From contig JBGPJC010000037.1 in the NCBI GenBank assembly GCA_041485165.1, forward strand, positions 1 through 31,240: a stretch of 31,240 nucleotides of DNA. The letters are read 5' to 3'. Position numbers and translations under genes: made by a program. Of this stretch, positions 7,334 through 15,586 are shown piece by piece; within the stretch, counting starts at the first letter, position 1, and every line of letters starts with the position of its first letter. Source of the stretch: JAAFGT01 sp041485165 (GTDB lineage Bacteria > Acidobacteriota > Terriglobia > Acidiferrales > UBA7541). Under the pieces are notes generated by a model that had not been told where the DNA came from, searched no databases, and saw nothing but the letters and a program-made list of their open reading frames with translations.

Positions 7334-8428
7334 TCATTGCTTCGCGGGCATCATGGGCGCGTCGATCATGCCCTTCGCGGTGTAATCGATGGGCACCACG
7401 CGATAGCGAAAGATCATTCCGTGATCTCCCACCACATAAGCCCGGTTCCGGGTTGGCAGGCTGAAGGAGAGTACGTCTGCAGGGAAGTGAAACTGGCGGG
7501 ACGTCCAGTGTTTTCCTCCATCGACGGTGTAGGTCCAGTATGCACCCAGGCAGGTCCAACCCACCTCGCGGTCGGCGAATTTGACCTTTGAAAACGCAGT
7601 CGGATTGAGTGTGGCAATCAGTCCCTGCCAGGTCTGGCCTCCGTCGGTCGTTTTGAATAGCTTGCCGCCTGAGCGCACCTGGTAACCGGTGTTTTCATCG
7701 GCGAAAAACACAACATTCACGCGTTGATCACCCGGTTCCTCGGGCCCCACGAAAACTTTCCAAGTTGCTCCGCCATCTTCCGTCTTGGCCATGATTCGCG
7801 GATCGCCCATGGCATAGCCCACCGCCGGCGACGGAAAATGAAGCGTCCAAACGTTACAGCCACTTTCCTGCGTTAATCCCTGAACTTCCATCTTTGCGTG
7901 GCAGGTGAAGATCTCTTTCCAGCTTTTACCGCCATCGTTTGTCGAGAACATTGTCCCCCCGTAAGCAAGGCGGAATCCTTTCTCGCGGGAAACAAAAAAC
8001 GCGACTCCGCGAAGGTCGCCGCCCACTTGCTGCCAGGTCTCACCGTCCGTGGTGCGAAACATGCTACTCCCGGACTCAGCCCAGCCGTGGGTGGCGTCGA
8101 CAAAGAATACACGATCGAGCTGCTCGCCCTGAGCGTGCGGATCGCCGCCGAGCTCTGCCGTCCAGGTATTGCCCCCATTCTTGGTGTGCAGGATGGTCCC
8201 GGCGTCGCCGGACACCCAGCCTTCCTCTTCACTCACAAAATAGGCATCCAAGAGACGAATGTCCTCCTTGTAACTGACCGGCTCCCAGATCGCTTTGAAT
8301 TTGGGCCGTGACGATTCTTGCGCACCGGCGGTTGTTTTTTTCGCGGCCTTTTCCGGCTGCTTCTCTTGGGCCGCAGCGAAACTGGTACTCGCGACTAGTA
8401 GCGCAACCATCGAGACAAACCGTTTCAT
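7334..8428 (-). CDS. Ycf48-like secreted beta-propeller protein (copy 1)
   Basis: 364 residues, with the ATG at 8428 preceded by GAGGAGGG. A signal peptide (MKRFVSMVALLVASTSFAAA) and a Lys/Ala-rich linker are followed by repeated BNR/Asp-box units of the Ycf48/sortilin propeller type: GTILHTKNGGNTW, SMFRTTDGETW, TMFSTNDGGKSW, RIMAKTEDGGATW and KLFKTTDGGQTW, each preceded by a strand with a GW or GY pair. In plants and cyanobacteria Ycf48 helps assemble photosystem II; in non-phototrophs these propellers are secreted proteins of unknown role. It is a tandem paralogue of the next gene, and both end in GMIDAPMMPAKQ. Confidence 0.9.
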   Translation of the reverse strand: MKRFVSMVALLVASTSFAAAQEKQPEKAAKKTTAGAQESSRPKFKAIWEPVSYKEDIRLLDAYFVSEEEGWVSGDAGTILHTKNGGNTWTAELGGDPHAQGEQLDRVFFVDATHGWAESGSSMFRTTDGETWQQVGGDLRGVAFFVSREKGFRLAYGGTMFSTNDGGKSWKEIFTCHAKMEVQGLTQESGCNVWTLHFPSPAVGYAMGDPRIMAKTEDGGATWKVFVGPEEPGDQRVNVVFFADENTGYQVRSGGKLFKTTDGGQTWQGLIATLNPTAFSKVKFADREVGWTCLGAYWTYTVDGGKHWTSRQFHFPADVLSFSLPTRNRAYVVGDHGMIFRYRVVPIDYTAKGMIDAPMMPAKQ

Positions 8429-8497
8429 AAGCCCTCCTCAAAACTCGAAGTCAATCCCCTTCGCTAAGGAAACGACCCGTCGTTTCGGGCCCGTGGT

Positions 8498-9625
8498 TTA
8501 TTGCTTTGCGGGCATCATGGGGGCGTCGATCATGCCCTTCACGGTGTACTCGATTGGCACCACGCGATAGCGATATACCATGCCGTGGTAACTCACCACG
8601 TAAGCCCGCTGCCGGCTGGGGAAGCTGAAAGACCTAGGATCAACGGGAAACCTGAAAGCGCGCGAGGACCAGGTTTTGCCTGCATTGGTTGTATAGGTGA
8701 GCTTGGACCCTTCAAATGACCACCCAACCTCGGGGTCGGCGAACTTAATTTTTCCTCGCGACGTTCCCGCCAACCCGCGCCAGGTCCGCCCGCCGTCGGC
8801 CGTCGTAAGAATTTTGCCGTCGTTCATGGCGACATATCCGGTATTTTCGGATGTGAAAAAGACATCTTGCCTGAAGTAAGTGGATTGATCAGGAGCCAGG
8901 TCTCGTGTGACAGAGACGTTCCAGGTCGCCCCACCGTCCTCGGTCTTCAAGACGAATAAGGCCAGAGCTCCAGTGCCAATGGCGTAGCCCACATTGGCCG
9001 TGGGGAAATGCAGGCTCTTCAGCGAGCATCCCACCTCTCGCGTCAATCCCTCGACCTCCATCTTTGCTACGCACCCGGGCATAACCTGCTTCCAGGTCTT
9101 GCCGGAATCGCGGGTTTGAGCGATGTCGTGCGGTTCCTGGCGAATCTGAACTCCGGCATTCTGGGAGGAAAAGAAAAAATCAGACCAGTAGCCGTAGTTC
9201 CCTCCGAGCTTACCTGCTTGTTCCCAGTTTTCTCCATCGGTGGTACGGAGCAGCTTATTGGTGCCCTGATTGGCCCAGCCATGAGTTGGGTTGACGAATC
9301 GAAGATCATTGATCGTGGCCTCGGCCGATTGGGGGTCTCCGCCCAGTTGCGGCGTCCAGGTATTGCCACCATCCTTGGTGTGAAGGATGGTCCCGTGCTC
9401 CCCGGTAACCCAACCCACTTCATCAGTCACGAAGTAGACGTCCGTGAGGATAAGGTCTTCCTTGTAGTTTACCGGCTCCCAGATCGCTTTGAACTTTGGT
9501 TCTGCAGAAGTCTTGCCGGCGGGTACAGTCGGCGCTTTCTTAGCAGGTCCTTTTCCCGATCCTTGAGCAGCGGCGAAACTGGTCATCGAGAAAAACACCG
9601 CAATCATCAGAACTAACCGTCTCAT
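8498..9625 (-). CDS. Ycf48-like secreted beta-propeller protein (copy 2)
   Basis: 375 residues from the ATG at 9625 with GAGGAGGG upstream. Signal peptide MRRLVLMIAVFFSMTSFAAA, then a basic Ala/Pro/Lys linker and the same propeller as copy 1, with Asp-box units GTILHTKDGGNTW, KLLRTTDGENW, DIAQTRDSGKTW and KILTTADGGRTW. The linker and domain opening (PKFKAIWEPV-YKED) are shared with copy 1, and the C-termini are nearly identical, while the middle has diverged more. The two genes are 69 bp apart and the similarity extends past the stop codons, which shows that a segment including 3' flank was duplicated. Probably co-transcribed. Confidence 0.9.
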   Translation of the reverse strand: MRRLVLMIAVFFSMTSFAAAQGSGKGPAKKAPTVPAGKTSAEPKFKAIWEPVNYKEDLILTDVYFVTDEVGWVTGEHGTILHTKDGGNTWTPQLGGDPQSAEATINDLRFVNPTHGWANQGTNKLLRTTDGENWEQAGKLGGNYGYWSDFFFSSQNAGVQIRQEPHDIAQTRDSGKTWKQVMPGCVAKMEVEGLTREVGCSLKSLHFPTANVGYAIGTGALALFVLKTEDGGATWNVSVTRDLAPDQSTYFRQDVFFTSENTGYVAMNDGKILTTADGGRTWRGLAGTSRGKIKFADPEVGWSFEGSKLTYTTNAGKTWSSRAFRFPVDPRSFSFPSRQRAYVVSYHGMVYRYRVVPIEYTVKGMIDAPMMPAKQ

Positions 9626-9928
9626 AGGCCCTCCTCGAAATTCGGATTCAGTTCCCTTTCCTGCTTGACTACCCAATCATCAAGCCGCCAGCCAACGTCA
9701 GGCCAAGTCTGCCATGCGGGCGAAGAAACCAAAAGTTTCACTCGGGATTTCCATTTTGGGTATCCAGGCAGGCGGGAGTATACACCGAACCACCATCCAG
9801 AGGGCAGGGCCGGTCTGGCAGGTGGCCGATCCTTGCGAAGCAAGGGCGGGGATATTACGAGGTCTTTCCCTTCGCGGTATTCCTGACACTCTGCAGCTGC
9901 GCGGGAGAATTGGAAAGAAAGATTCATC
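9626..9928. other. Intergenic stretch without a recognisable gene
   Basis: About 300 bp between the Ycf48-like gene and the symporter gene, both on the minus strand. It should hold the symporter 3' untranslated end and the promoter of the Ycf48-like pair. Short open frames exist on both strands but have no ribosome site or protein-like composition. I see no strong hairpin or repeat. Confidence 0.5.
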
Positions 9929-11740
9929 TTAATCAGCTGACCTAGGGATTTCGGCAGGCTGGCGCGAGATCGCCCGCGCAATGCGCCAGGCGCACACAGC
10001 GGCCACGGCCAGCAGCGCAATTCCCTTCCCGGGCTGCTTTAAGCACAACATTCCAATCCCAAACAATGCGGCGTAAACCATAGCGCAGCCCAACAACCAG
10101 GAAATCAGATTGCGCCCCAGGTCGCGTGATTCGGGGACGCCTTCGGCCATGCGGGCAATTGGCTGCCAGCCGCGGACATCCGGTCGCACCTTCTTGTAAA
10201 AACGCAGCAGGACGTCCTGCGGCTCGGGCGGAGTCAGCAGCGTCACAATGACCCACACCACCGTGGTGATAGCGGTGATTGCCAGCGCGTTCCGGGCGAA
10301 GACGGCGAGGTCGCTGCCGGTGTACTGCGGGAACTTGGCCAGGCTCACGCTCACCACCAGCGCGGTGGCCATGGCGGAAATTTCGCTCCAAGCATTGATG
10401 CGCCACCAGTACCAGCGCAGGATGTAGACCGCGCCGGTCCCCGCGCCAATCTCCAGGACGAACTTCCAGCCGGAAACCACCGAGCCGAGCTTCCCGGCAA
10501 CATACGCCGAGGCGGCGACCAGGAGCAGAGTGGCTACGCGCGAGGCCATCACGTAGTGCGCTTCGCTCTCATCGCGGCGCAGGAACCGGCGGTAAAAATC
10601 CGTCACCAGATACGAACTGCCCCAGTTGAGCTGCGTGGCCAGCGTGGACATGAACGCGGCGAGGAATCCGGCGATGAGCAGCCCGCGCAGCGCGTGTGGC
10701 AGGTAGGTGATGGCGACGAGCATGTAGCCCGACTCGGGGTGCTCGAGCTTGGGATAGAGCGCTACGGCCACCAGCGCGGTGAGGATCCACGGCCAGGGGC
10801 GCAGGGCGTAGTGCGCGACGTTGAACCACAGCACGCTGAGCAGGCCCTGGCGCTCGTCACGCGTTGAGAAAATGCGCTGGGCGATGTATCCGCCGCCGCC
10901 CGGCTCGGCGCCGGGATACCACGCCGCCCACCACTGCACGCCGAGGTTGACGGCAAAGGCCACCACCGGCAGCGTCCACAGCGCTTCGCTGGAAAAGCCG
11001 CGTCCAAAGTCGGGGAAGAAAGAAGTGATGTTGCCGACGGCGATTCCCGAGGCGGCGGCATCGGCGCGGGCCGCGGCAAGCTTATCGAGCAGCGCCTGCA
11101 CTCCTCCCACTGCCTCGACAGCGTAAACGGCCACGGCGATGACGATGCCCATCTTCAGCACGAACTGGAAGAGGTCAGTCCAGAGCACGCCCCACAGCCC
11201 ACCGAGAGTTACGTAAAAGCCGGTGAATGGAATCAGAAAAAAAACGCAGATGGCTAGCGCGCGGCCTTCGCTAACGCCCAGGGCCACGGCGGTGATGCTG
11301 GTCATGGCTTTGGTCACCCAGCCGAGGATGAGGCAGTTCATCATCAGGCCAAGATAGATGGCGCGGAAGCCGCGCAGAAACGCCGCGGGGCGCCCGGCGT
11401 AACGCATCTCCGCAAACTGCACGTCGGTGAGCAGGCCGGAGCGGCGCCATAGTCGCGCGAAGAGGAAGACGGTCATCATGCCGGAGGGCAGCGCGCTCCA
11501 CCACAGCCAGTTGCCGGAAATGCCGTAGGCGAAGACCAGGCCGGTGACCGCCAGCGGGGTATCGGCGGCAAAGGTGGTGGCCACCATGGACGTCCCCGCC
11601 AGCCACCAGGAAACCTGCCGGCCGGAGACGAAGTAGTCCTCGGTGCTGCGGCCGGAGCGGCGGCGGAAGTAAATCCCCAGGCCGAGAGTGATCAGCAGGT
11701 AGGCGGCAATTGCCCACCAGTCGGAAAGCGCCAGCGTCAT
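9929..11740 (-). CDS. Sodium:solute symporter (SSS family)
   Basis: 603 residues, an integral inner-membrane protein with about 13-14 hydrophobic segments. The N-terminus (YFRRRSGRSTEDYFVSGRQV, about residues 24-43) and the following WWLAGTSMVATTFAADTPLA match the SSS family closely; the latter carries the Na+-site region in the first core helix. A second hallmark is FYVTLGGLWGVLWTDLFQF (about 174-192), and RIFSTRDERQG is the usual cytoplasmic loop. C-terminal extra helices extend it to just over 600 residues, which is typical for several SSS subfamilies. The substrate (sugar, amino acid, nucleoside or other) cannot be told. The ATG at 11740 has only a weak G-rich site upstream. It appears to be a single-gene transcript. 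Confidence 0.93.
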   Translation of the reverse strand: MTLALSDWWAIAAYLLITLGLGIYFRRRSGRSTEDYFVSGRQVSWWLAGTSMVATTFAADTPLAVTGLVFAYGISGNWLWWSALPSGMMTVFLFARLWRRSGLLTDVQFAEMRYAGRPAAFLRGFRAIYLGLMMNCLILGWVTKAMTSITAVALGVSEGRALAICVFFLIPFTGFYVTLGGLWGVLWTDLFQFVLKMGIVIAVAVYAVEAVGGVQALLDKLAAARADAAASGIAVGNITSFFPDFGRGFSSEALWTLPVVAFAVNLGVQWWAAWYPGAEPGGGGYIAQRIFSTRDERQGLLSVLWFNVAHYALRPWPWILTALVAVALYPKLEHPESGYMLVAITYLPHALRGLLIAGFLAAFMSTLATQLNWGSSYLVTDFYRRFLRRDESEAHYVMASRVATLLLVAASAYVAGKLGSVVSGWKFVLEIGAGTGAVYILRWYWWRINAWSEISAMATALVVSVSLAKFPQYTGSDLAVFARNALAITAITTVVWVIVTLLTPPEPQDVLLRFYKKVRPDVRGWQPIARMAEGVPESRDLGRNLISWLLGCAMVYAALFGIGMLCLKQPGKGIALLAVAAVCAWRIARAISRQPAEIPRSAD

Positions 11741-11815
11741 GCAACCCCCGGAAAGCCAACGCGAAAGATCGGTAACCAGGTCCAGAGAGAGAAAATGAAA
11801 GACCGGGGGAATTTA

Positions 11816-11850
11816 ACACAGAGAACGCAGAGAGCGCAGAGAACACAGAG
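11816..11850. repeat. CACAGAGA-type interspersed repeat, copy A
   Basis: 35 bp made of a 9-10 bp unit (ACACAGAGA / ACGCAGAGA / GCGCAGAGA / ACACAGAG). Three related copies occur in intergenic DNA at 14763-14790, 27544-27572 and 27631-27666. It lies between the symporter start and the PilZ-like gene. Confidence 0.85.
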
Positions 11851-11920
11851 AAGAAAGAGCAAACTGCGAAAGTGGAAGGAATGATCGATTTGCCGGGAAG
11901 AACCGTCAGGGAGGGGGAAG

Positions 11921-11950
11921 CCCTGGGCCGCCGGGGTGAGCGGCCCAGGG
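11921..11950 (-). terminator. Hairpin downstream of the PilZ-like gene
   Basis: CCCTGGGCCGC (11921-11931) and GCGGCCCAGGG (11940-11950) form a perfect 11-bp stem with an 8-nt loop. It lies 46 bp after the stop of the minus-strand gene at 11996. There is no clear U-tract, so it may act as a transcript-end stabiliser rather than a strict intrinsic terminator. Confidence 0.5.
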
Positions 11951-11995
11951 ACGGGGGGTCAAGCGGGGCTGGGATGGAAACTCGTTAGAAACCAG

Positions 11996-12283
11996 CTAGG
12001 TGATGTCCACCCAGCTATCTTCTTCAACTGCCAGAACCATATTCTTGTAGATGTCTACGTCCCAGCCGTTGCCGATGCGGAAGCGCAGCGCCTGGGGGGT
12101 TTCACCGACGATCGTGCCCCGCAGGGGCACGCGCAGATCGCCGGCGGTGACTCGCAGGATGACGGGCTGGCCATGCCAAACAGCAAATGCGCCGTTCATC
12201 GGAGCACCTCCATTCACCGGCCCATTGCCATTGGTATTCTTCTTTTTCGTGGCAACCTTCCGGTCTGGCTTTGCTTGGCTCAT
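11996..12283 (-). CDS. Small PilZ-like protein
   Basis: 95 residues from the ATG at 12283, with GAGGAG immediately upstream. The first 35 residues are basic and low in complexity (KKKNTNGNGPVNGG). The rest, from about residue 35, is beta-rich: GQPVILRVTAGDLRVPLRG, then TIVGETPQALRFRIGNGWDV and DIYKNMVLAVEE. This strand pattern resembles a short PilZ-type barrel, but the RxxxR and D/NxSxxG motifs needed to bind c-di-GMP are not clearly present, so binding is doubtful. Divergent from the DedA gene. Confidence 0.75.
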   Translation of the reverse strand: MSQAKPDRKVATKKKNTNGNGPVNGGAPMNGAFAVWHGQPVILRVTAGDLRVPLRGTIVGETPQALRFRIGNGWDVDIYKNMVLAVEEDSWVDIT

Positions 12284-12486
12284 CGGCTCCTCGAATCTGC
12301 CAGCGAGTTTGCCGGGGCGATGCACCGGGCGCTATGGTACGGGCGCAGCATTTGCACTGGGACGCGAGTACTGTTACCTCAGATTGCCTCGGCAGGCGGG
12401 GCTGGAACCGCGCCAGGCAGGTGGGTGCGAACGGGCAGCGGGTTTCTGCTACTCTTGAGTGGTTGTTGAAGATAGCGCCCGGAACG

Positions 12487-12538
12487 GTAGGGGCGGGTTT
12501 AACCCGCCCAGGGCGGGGCGGCGTAAAGCCGCCCCTAC
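12487..12538. repeat. GTAGGGGCGG palindromic repeat element
   Basis: 52 bp bounded by perfect 10-bp inverted ends, GTAGGGGCGG (12487-12496) and CCGCCCCTAC (12529-12538). Inside, two smaller palindromes, GGCGGGTTTAACCCGCC and GGCGGCGTAAAGCCGCC, could each fold. A shorter relative is at 20557-20582. It lies in the DedA upstream region, 34 bp before the start codon, and its RNA form could affect expression. Confidence 0.75.
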
Positions 12539-12572
12539 GAATCGGCGTGAAACGCGCCCTGATTGAGGTCAC

Positions 12573-13232
12573 ATGCTGGACTGGTTGAAGGCGGCACTGC
12601 ACTACCTGAGCGACGTGGAAGGCATCATCCGTGCCGGCGGCTTGGCGGGCATCTGCATGATCATCTTTGCGGAGACGGGACTGTTCTTCGGCTTCTTTCT
12701 TCCGGGTGATTCCCTGCTGGTGACCGCGGGGATCCTGTCGGCGGCCGGATATCTTAGCCTGCCCCTGCTGGTGGTGCTGGTGTCGCTGTGCGCGGTGGCA
12801 GGCGACCAGGTGGGCTATGGGATCGGGCGGCAAGCCGGGCAGGCGCTCTACCGCCGCGAGGATTCATTCTTCTTCCGGAAAGAGCACCTCAAGAAGGCGC
12901 ACAAGTTTTACGAGAAGTACGGGGCCAAGACCATCGTCATCGCGCGCTTCGTGCCCATCGTGAGGACGTTTGCCCCCGCGGTGGCCGGCGCGGCGCAGAT
13001 GACCTACCGCACGTTTGTCACATACAACATCGCCGGCGGGCTGTTGTGGGTGTTCAGCATGGTGCTGGGAGGCTACTTCCTCGGCCGGTCGGTGCCGAAT
13101 ATCAACCGGCACCTGCACGTGGTCATCGCCGTGGTGGTCTTCCTCTCCCTCCTCCCGGCGATCATCGAGTTTCTGCGCGCGCGGCGCAGTCAGACGGCGC
13201 CCGTGCCCGGCGCTATGCCCGAGCAAGACTGA
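12573..13232 (+). CDS. DedA-family inner-membrane protein
   Basis: 219 residues. The family signature is clear: the FAETGLFFGFFLPGDSLLV region (about residues 33-51) with its conserved E and PGD, the later GDQVGYGIGRQAG, and the C-terminal hallmark KTIVIARFVPIVRTFAPAVAG (ARF-P--R---P--AG, about 123-143) with the arginines essential in DedA proteins. Four to five membrane segments plus re-entrant loops are visible. DedA proteins are now seen as phospholipid transporters/scramblases (for example of undecaprenyl phosphate) that support membrane homeostasis; the lipid handled here is unknown. GAGGTC precedes the ATG. The HAD-like gene begins 5 bp after the stop. Confidence 0.95.
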   Translation: MLDWLKAALHYLSDVEGIIRAGGLAGICMIIFAETGLFFGFFLPGDSLLVTAGILSAAGYLSLPLLVVLVSLCAVAGDQVGYGIGRQAGQALYRREDSFFFRKEHLKKAHKFYEKYGAKTIVIARFVPIVRTFAPAVAGAAQMTYRTFVTYNIAGGLLWVFSMVLGGYFLGRSVPNINRHLHVVIAVVVFLSLLPAIIEFLRARRSQTAPVPGAMPEQD

Positions 13233-13237
13233 GCGCC

Positions 13238-14065
13238 ATGCTGCCCTCGCCGCTGGTCGTTTTCACCGAGCCGCTCGGCACGCTGGTCATCAACGGACGC
13301 CCGGCCGAGGCAGCGGCGGAAGAAGCGCTCGCTGAACTCGAACGGCGCAAAATCCCCCTGGTGTTCGTCAGCCGCGGCACGCGCATGGAGTTGGAGTTTT
13401 TTCGCCGGCGCATCGGCAACCAGCATCCCATGATCACCGAGAGCGGCGGAGGCTTGTTCCTTCCCCACGGCTACTTTTCGCAGCGCCTGGAAGGCGCGAC
13501 GAACCTGCGCGAATACCATTGCATCGCTTTCGGCCGCCCCTACAACGAAATCACCGCGGCGCTGGAGAAGTTGGCCGCCGATGCGGGCGTCGAGGTAGCC
13601 GGTTTCCACCAGATGAGCGCGCGCGAAGTGGCGGAGAACTCCGGTCTGCCTCCCAAGGTGGCGCAACTGGCCCGGCAGCGCGAGTTCGATGAACCATTCT
13701 TTTTTGCCGGGGCGTCGGATGGGGAGATCGCCCGCTTCTGCGCTCTGGCCCGCGCGCGCGGATTCCACTGCTGGCGTGGTGACCGCTTCTGGCATTTCTC
13801 CTCCGGCACGGATACCGCGCGCGCGGTGCGCCGCCTGATGGACCTCTACCGGGCCGCCCGGCGCGCGCGGCAGCGCTCGGTAGGAATTGGTTTCCGAAGG
13901 AGTGAATTGGCGCTATTATCTTCGGCAAGCTTGGCGGTGGTGCTGCCGCAACCCTCCGGCGGATTCGACGAGGAGTTGCTGGCACGTCTCCCCAACGCGA
14001 AGCGTGGCCATGCGCCCGGCCCGGCGGGATGGAATCAAGCGGTGCTGAGCCTGTTCGAAGAGTGA
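13238..14065 (+). CDS. HAD-IIB protein related to mannosyl-3-phosphoglycerate phosphatase, catalytic residues missing
   Basis: 275 residues from the ATG at 13238; the longer open frame upstream overlaps dedA out of frame and is not used. The overall layout follows MpgP/HAD-IIB proteins: an N-terminal strand VVFTEPLGTLVING, KIPLVFVSRGTRMELEFFRR with the motif II serine, a cap region including GLPPKVAQLARQREFDEPFF, and RGDRFWHFSSGTDTARAVRRL. But motif I (normally FTDLDGTL) reads FTEPLGTL, so the nucleophilic Asp is Glu and the second Asp is Leu. The motif III lysine (usually DKG) is replaced in GTDTARA, and motif IV (GDSxND) reads GFRRSE. It should not be a working phosphatase of the usual kind; a binding or regulatory role is possible. 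No frameshifts are present, so it seems kept by selection. Likely co-transcribed with dedA. Confidence 0.8.
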   Translation: MLPSPLVVFTEPLGTLVINGRPAEAAAEEALAELERRKIPLVFVSRGTRMELEFFRRRIGNQHPMITESGGGLFLPHGYFSQRLEGATNLREYHCIAFGRPYNEITAALEKLAADAGVEVAGFHQMSAREVAENSGLPPKVAQLARQREFDEPFFFAGASDGEIARFCALARARGFHCWRGDRFWHFSSGTDTARAVRRLMDLYRAARRARQRSVGIGFRRSELALLSSASLAVVLPQPSGGFDEELLARLPNAKRGHAPGPAGWNQAVLSLFEE

Positions 14066-14093
14066 CAAGATTGCAAAGCCTGGGCGGTTATCC

Positions 14094-14178
14094 GTCATCC
14101 TGAGCAGCGAGGGATCCCAGTCCCGGCGGGATCAAAGAACGGGGAGATTCTTCTCCCGCCTTGCGGGATCAGAATGAC
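14094..14178. repeat. GTCATCCTGAG...AGAATGAC repeat element
   Basis: An 85-bp non-coding element starts with GTCATCCTGAG and ends with ATCAGAATGAC, imperfect inverted ends, with an inner pair of complementary blocks (GGGAGATTCTTCTCCC). Elements of this type are frequent in acidobacterial genomes as scattered MITE- or REP-like repeats. Only one copy is in the window, so its repetitive nature is inferred from the shape. Confidence 0.55.
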
Positions 14179-14220
14179 GAATCGGGAGATGGTGTTCGAT
14201 CCGAATGTGTGAGGGCAGCG

Positions 14221-14451
14221 ATGAATAAAATGAGAGCCACAAGAAACGTGCTGCTCATGATGCTGGCGGTGATTCTGAGCCCGCTTCTTAGCGCCATCGT
14301 TGCGGCGCGCCCGGCACCGCCGGCGACGCAAGCCGAAACCCATCTGGTGGCGCAGAAATCGCCGGGCGAGCGGCGGCGGCGGCGCAGAGAGCAACAGCGC
14401 CGGAGACAGCGCCACCGCCATCCGCACCGCCGGCACCATCCCGCTGTGTAG
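14221..14451 (+). CDS. Small exported Arg/His-rich protein (tentative)
   Basis: 76 residues from the ATG at 14221. The first 30 residues look like a signal peptide (MRATRNVLLMMLAVILSPLL followed by SAIVAARPA). The C-terminus is extremely basic (GERRRRRREQQRRRQRHRHP). I know no family. The composition could also arise from a chance frame in GC-rich DNA; the signal-like N-terminus is the main argument for it. The reverse strand also has an open frame here, which looks less like a protein. Confidence 0.4.
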   Translation: MNKMRATRNVLLMMLAVILSPLLSAIVAARPAPPATQAETHLVAQKSPGERRRRRREQQRRRQRHRHPHRRHHPAV

Positions 14452-14521
14452 CAATTCGCGCTGCCGGCCGCCACATCCGGTATCCCGGGCGCGGTTCCCT
14501 TCCCCCTTACACGCCTGAAAA

Positions 14522-14553
14522 CGAATCGGGGAGCCTGGCGGCTCCCCGATTCG
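14522..14553. terminator. Perfect 14-bp stem hairpin between convergent genes
   Basis: CGAATCGGGGAGCC (14522-14535), loop TGGC, and GGCTCCCCGATTCG (14540-14553). It sits between convergent transcription units, so it may end both. There is no long T-run on either side. Confidence 0.6.
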
Positions 14554-14762
14554 CTACGTTTGGATGGCCGCCCCATCAGCGCAAAGGCTGTGCGGGCGGC
14601 AGCACCGCGTGAGCGGTGTTCTTTTTTAGCTTCCCTTCGACTCTGTGTCCGGTGGAGTCATCCTCCTCCGTCCTACAAGTTCGTGATACGCCTGCGCGCC
14701 AGTGAATGCAAGCGGAAAAGTGCGGCCTGTGGAAGTCGGGGGGGGCGTTGGAAAAGGATCCA

Positions 14763-14790
14763 ACACAGAGAGCGCAGAGAGCACAGAGAG
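14763..14790. repeat. CACAGAGA-type interspersed repeat, copy B
   Basis: 28 bp, ACACAGAGA-GCGCAGAGA-GCACAGAGAG, the same family as the copies at 11816, 27544 and 27631, and again intergenic. Confidence 0.85.
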
Positions 14791-14837
14791 TGGGGCCGGA
14801 GAGTATCCTGGGAACTCTGCGAACAAATTACCGGATA

Positions 14838-15572
14838 CTAGCGTGTGAACATCGCTTCGCGGATCTGGTCACGGCCCACGAAAGTCTTTGAGGAGCGGAA
14901 CTGGCTGAATAGGTTGAGCACCTCGCGGTTGGGCAGCACACGCACAAATTTGACCGTCTCCTGCGCGGGCAGGAATTCCACGGTCTCGGCGTCGCGCACG
15001 CGATAACGATGCTGAATTTCGGGCGCGCGGCTGTGCAGCACTGCAAGCACGGCGCCTCCGGGACGCACAATCTCGTGCAGCCGGGTGACAAACGGAGCGG
15101 CCAGCTCGGGGGTGAAGTAGTCGAGCAGGTCCCAGGCCAGGACGCCGTGAAAAGTCTCGCGGGGATAGTCAATCCGCGTGGACACGAATTTCAGCGCGAG
15201 CACGGCGCGGTCGCCTTCATCGTCGGGTTTCGGGAGCGTCCCTCCGGCCGGTCCACCTGCGGCGGCGGCTCCGGCGGCAGTGGCCAGGCGCCGGTCTCTC
15301 TTCTCCGCGGCGAGGAAACGCGTCCACTCCCTCAACAAGTCGTTGGAGTACAGCTTGAATTTCTTGCCGGTAAAGAAATCCACGGTGGCCTGGCTGATGG
15401 GACCGAGGTCGAGGATGCAGCCGCGTTCCACGTCGGAGAGATGCCAGAGGAACTCCTTGAGGCCCTTCGAGGCGCGCTGGTTGTCGGGAGCCACGGCAGC
15501 AGCAGAGGCGATGGAATTTGAGGCGCGCGGCTGGCGCTCGCCTGGCAGTCGTTGTCTGGTGAGGATTCCCAT
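14838..15572 (-). CDS. Methyltransferase-fold protein, function unknown
   Basis: 244 residues. After a low-complexity N-terminus, GCILDLGPISQATVDFFTGK (about residues 51-70) stands where class I methyltransferases carry the SAM loop, and YSNDLLREW supplies the acidic residue after strand 2. Later, FHGVLAWDLLDYFTPELAAP and IVRPGGAVLAVLHSR match strands 4 and 5 with the post-motif PGG turn. The SAM loop has only one glycine in place, so binding is not certain. An Ala/Gly-rich insertion lies at about 98-115. The start is 14 bp after the bactofilin stop, so the two are co-transcribed. Confidence 0.75.
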   Translation of the reverse strand: MGILTRQRLPGERQPRASNSIASAAAVAPDNQRASKGLKEFLWHLSDVERGCILDLGPISQATVDFFTGKKFKLYSNDLLREWTRFLAAEKRDRRLATAAGAAAAGGPAGGTLPKPDDEGDRAVLALKFVSTRIDYPRETFHGVLAWDLLDYFTPELAAPFVTRLHEIVRPGGAVLAVLHSRAPEIQHRYRVRDAETVEFLPAQETVKFVRVLPNREVLNLFSQFRSSKTFVGRDQIREAMFTR

Positions 15573-15586
15573 CGCGGCTGGGGCGC

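Larger units (their letters stand above)
14452..14837. other. Long intergenic region with a terminator hairpin and one repeat
   Basis: About 390 bp between a plus-strand small gene and the minus-strand methyltransferase-like gene. It contains the hairpin at 14522-14553 and a CACAGAGA repeat at 14763-14790. No convincing protein frame or RNA gene is seen in the remainder. Confidence 0.5.

Noticed and set aside
12788..13237. N-terminal extension of the HAD-like gene into dedA
   Set aside because: The extension is an out-of-frame reading of dedA; the ATG at 13238 gives the normal family start.
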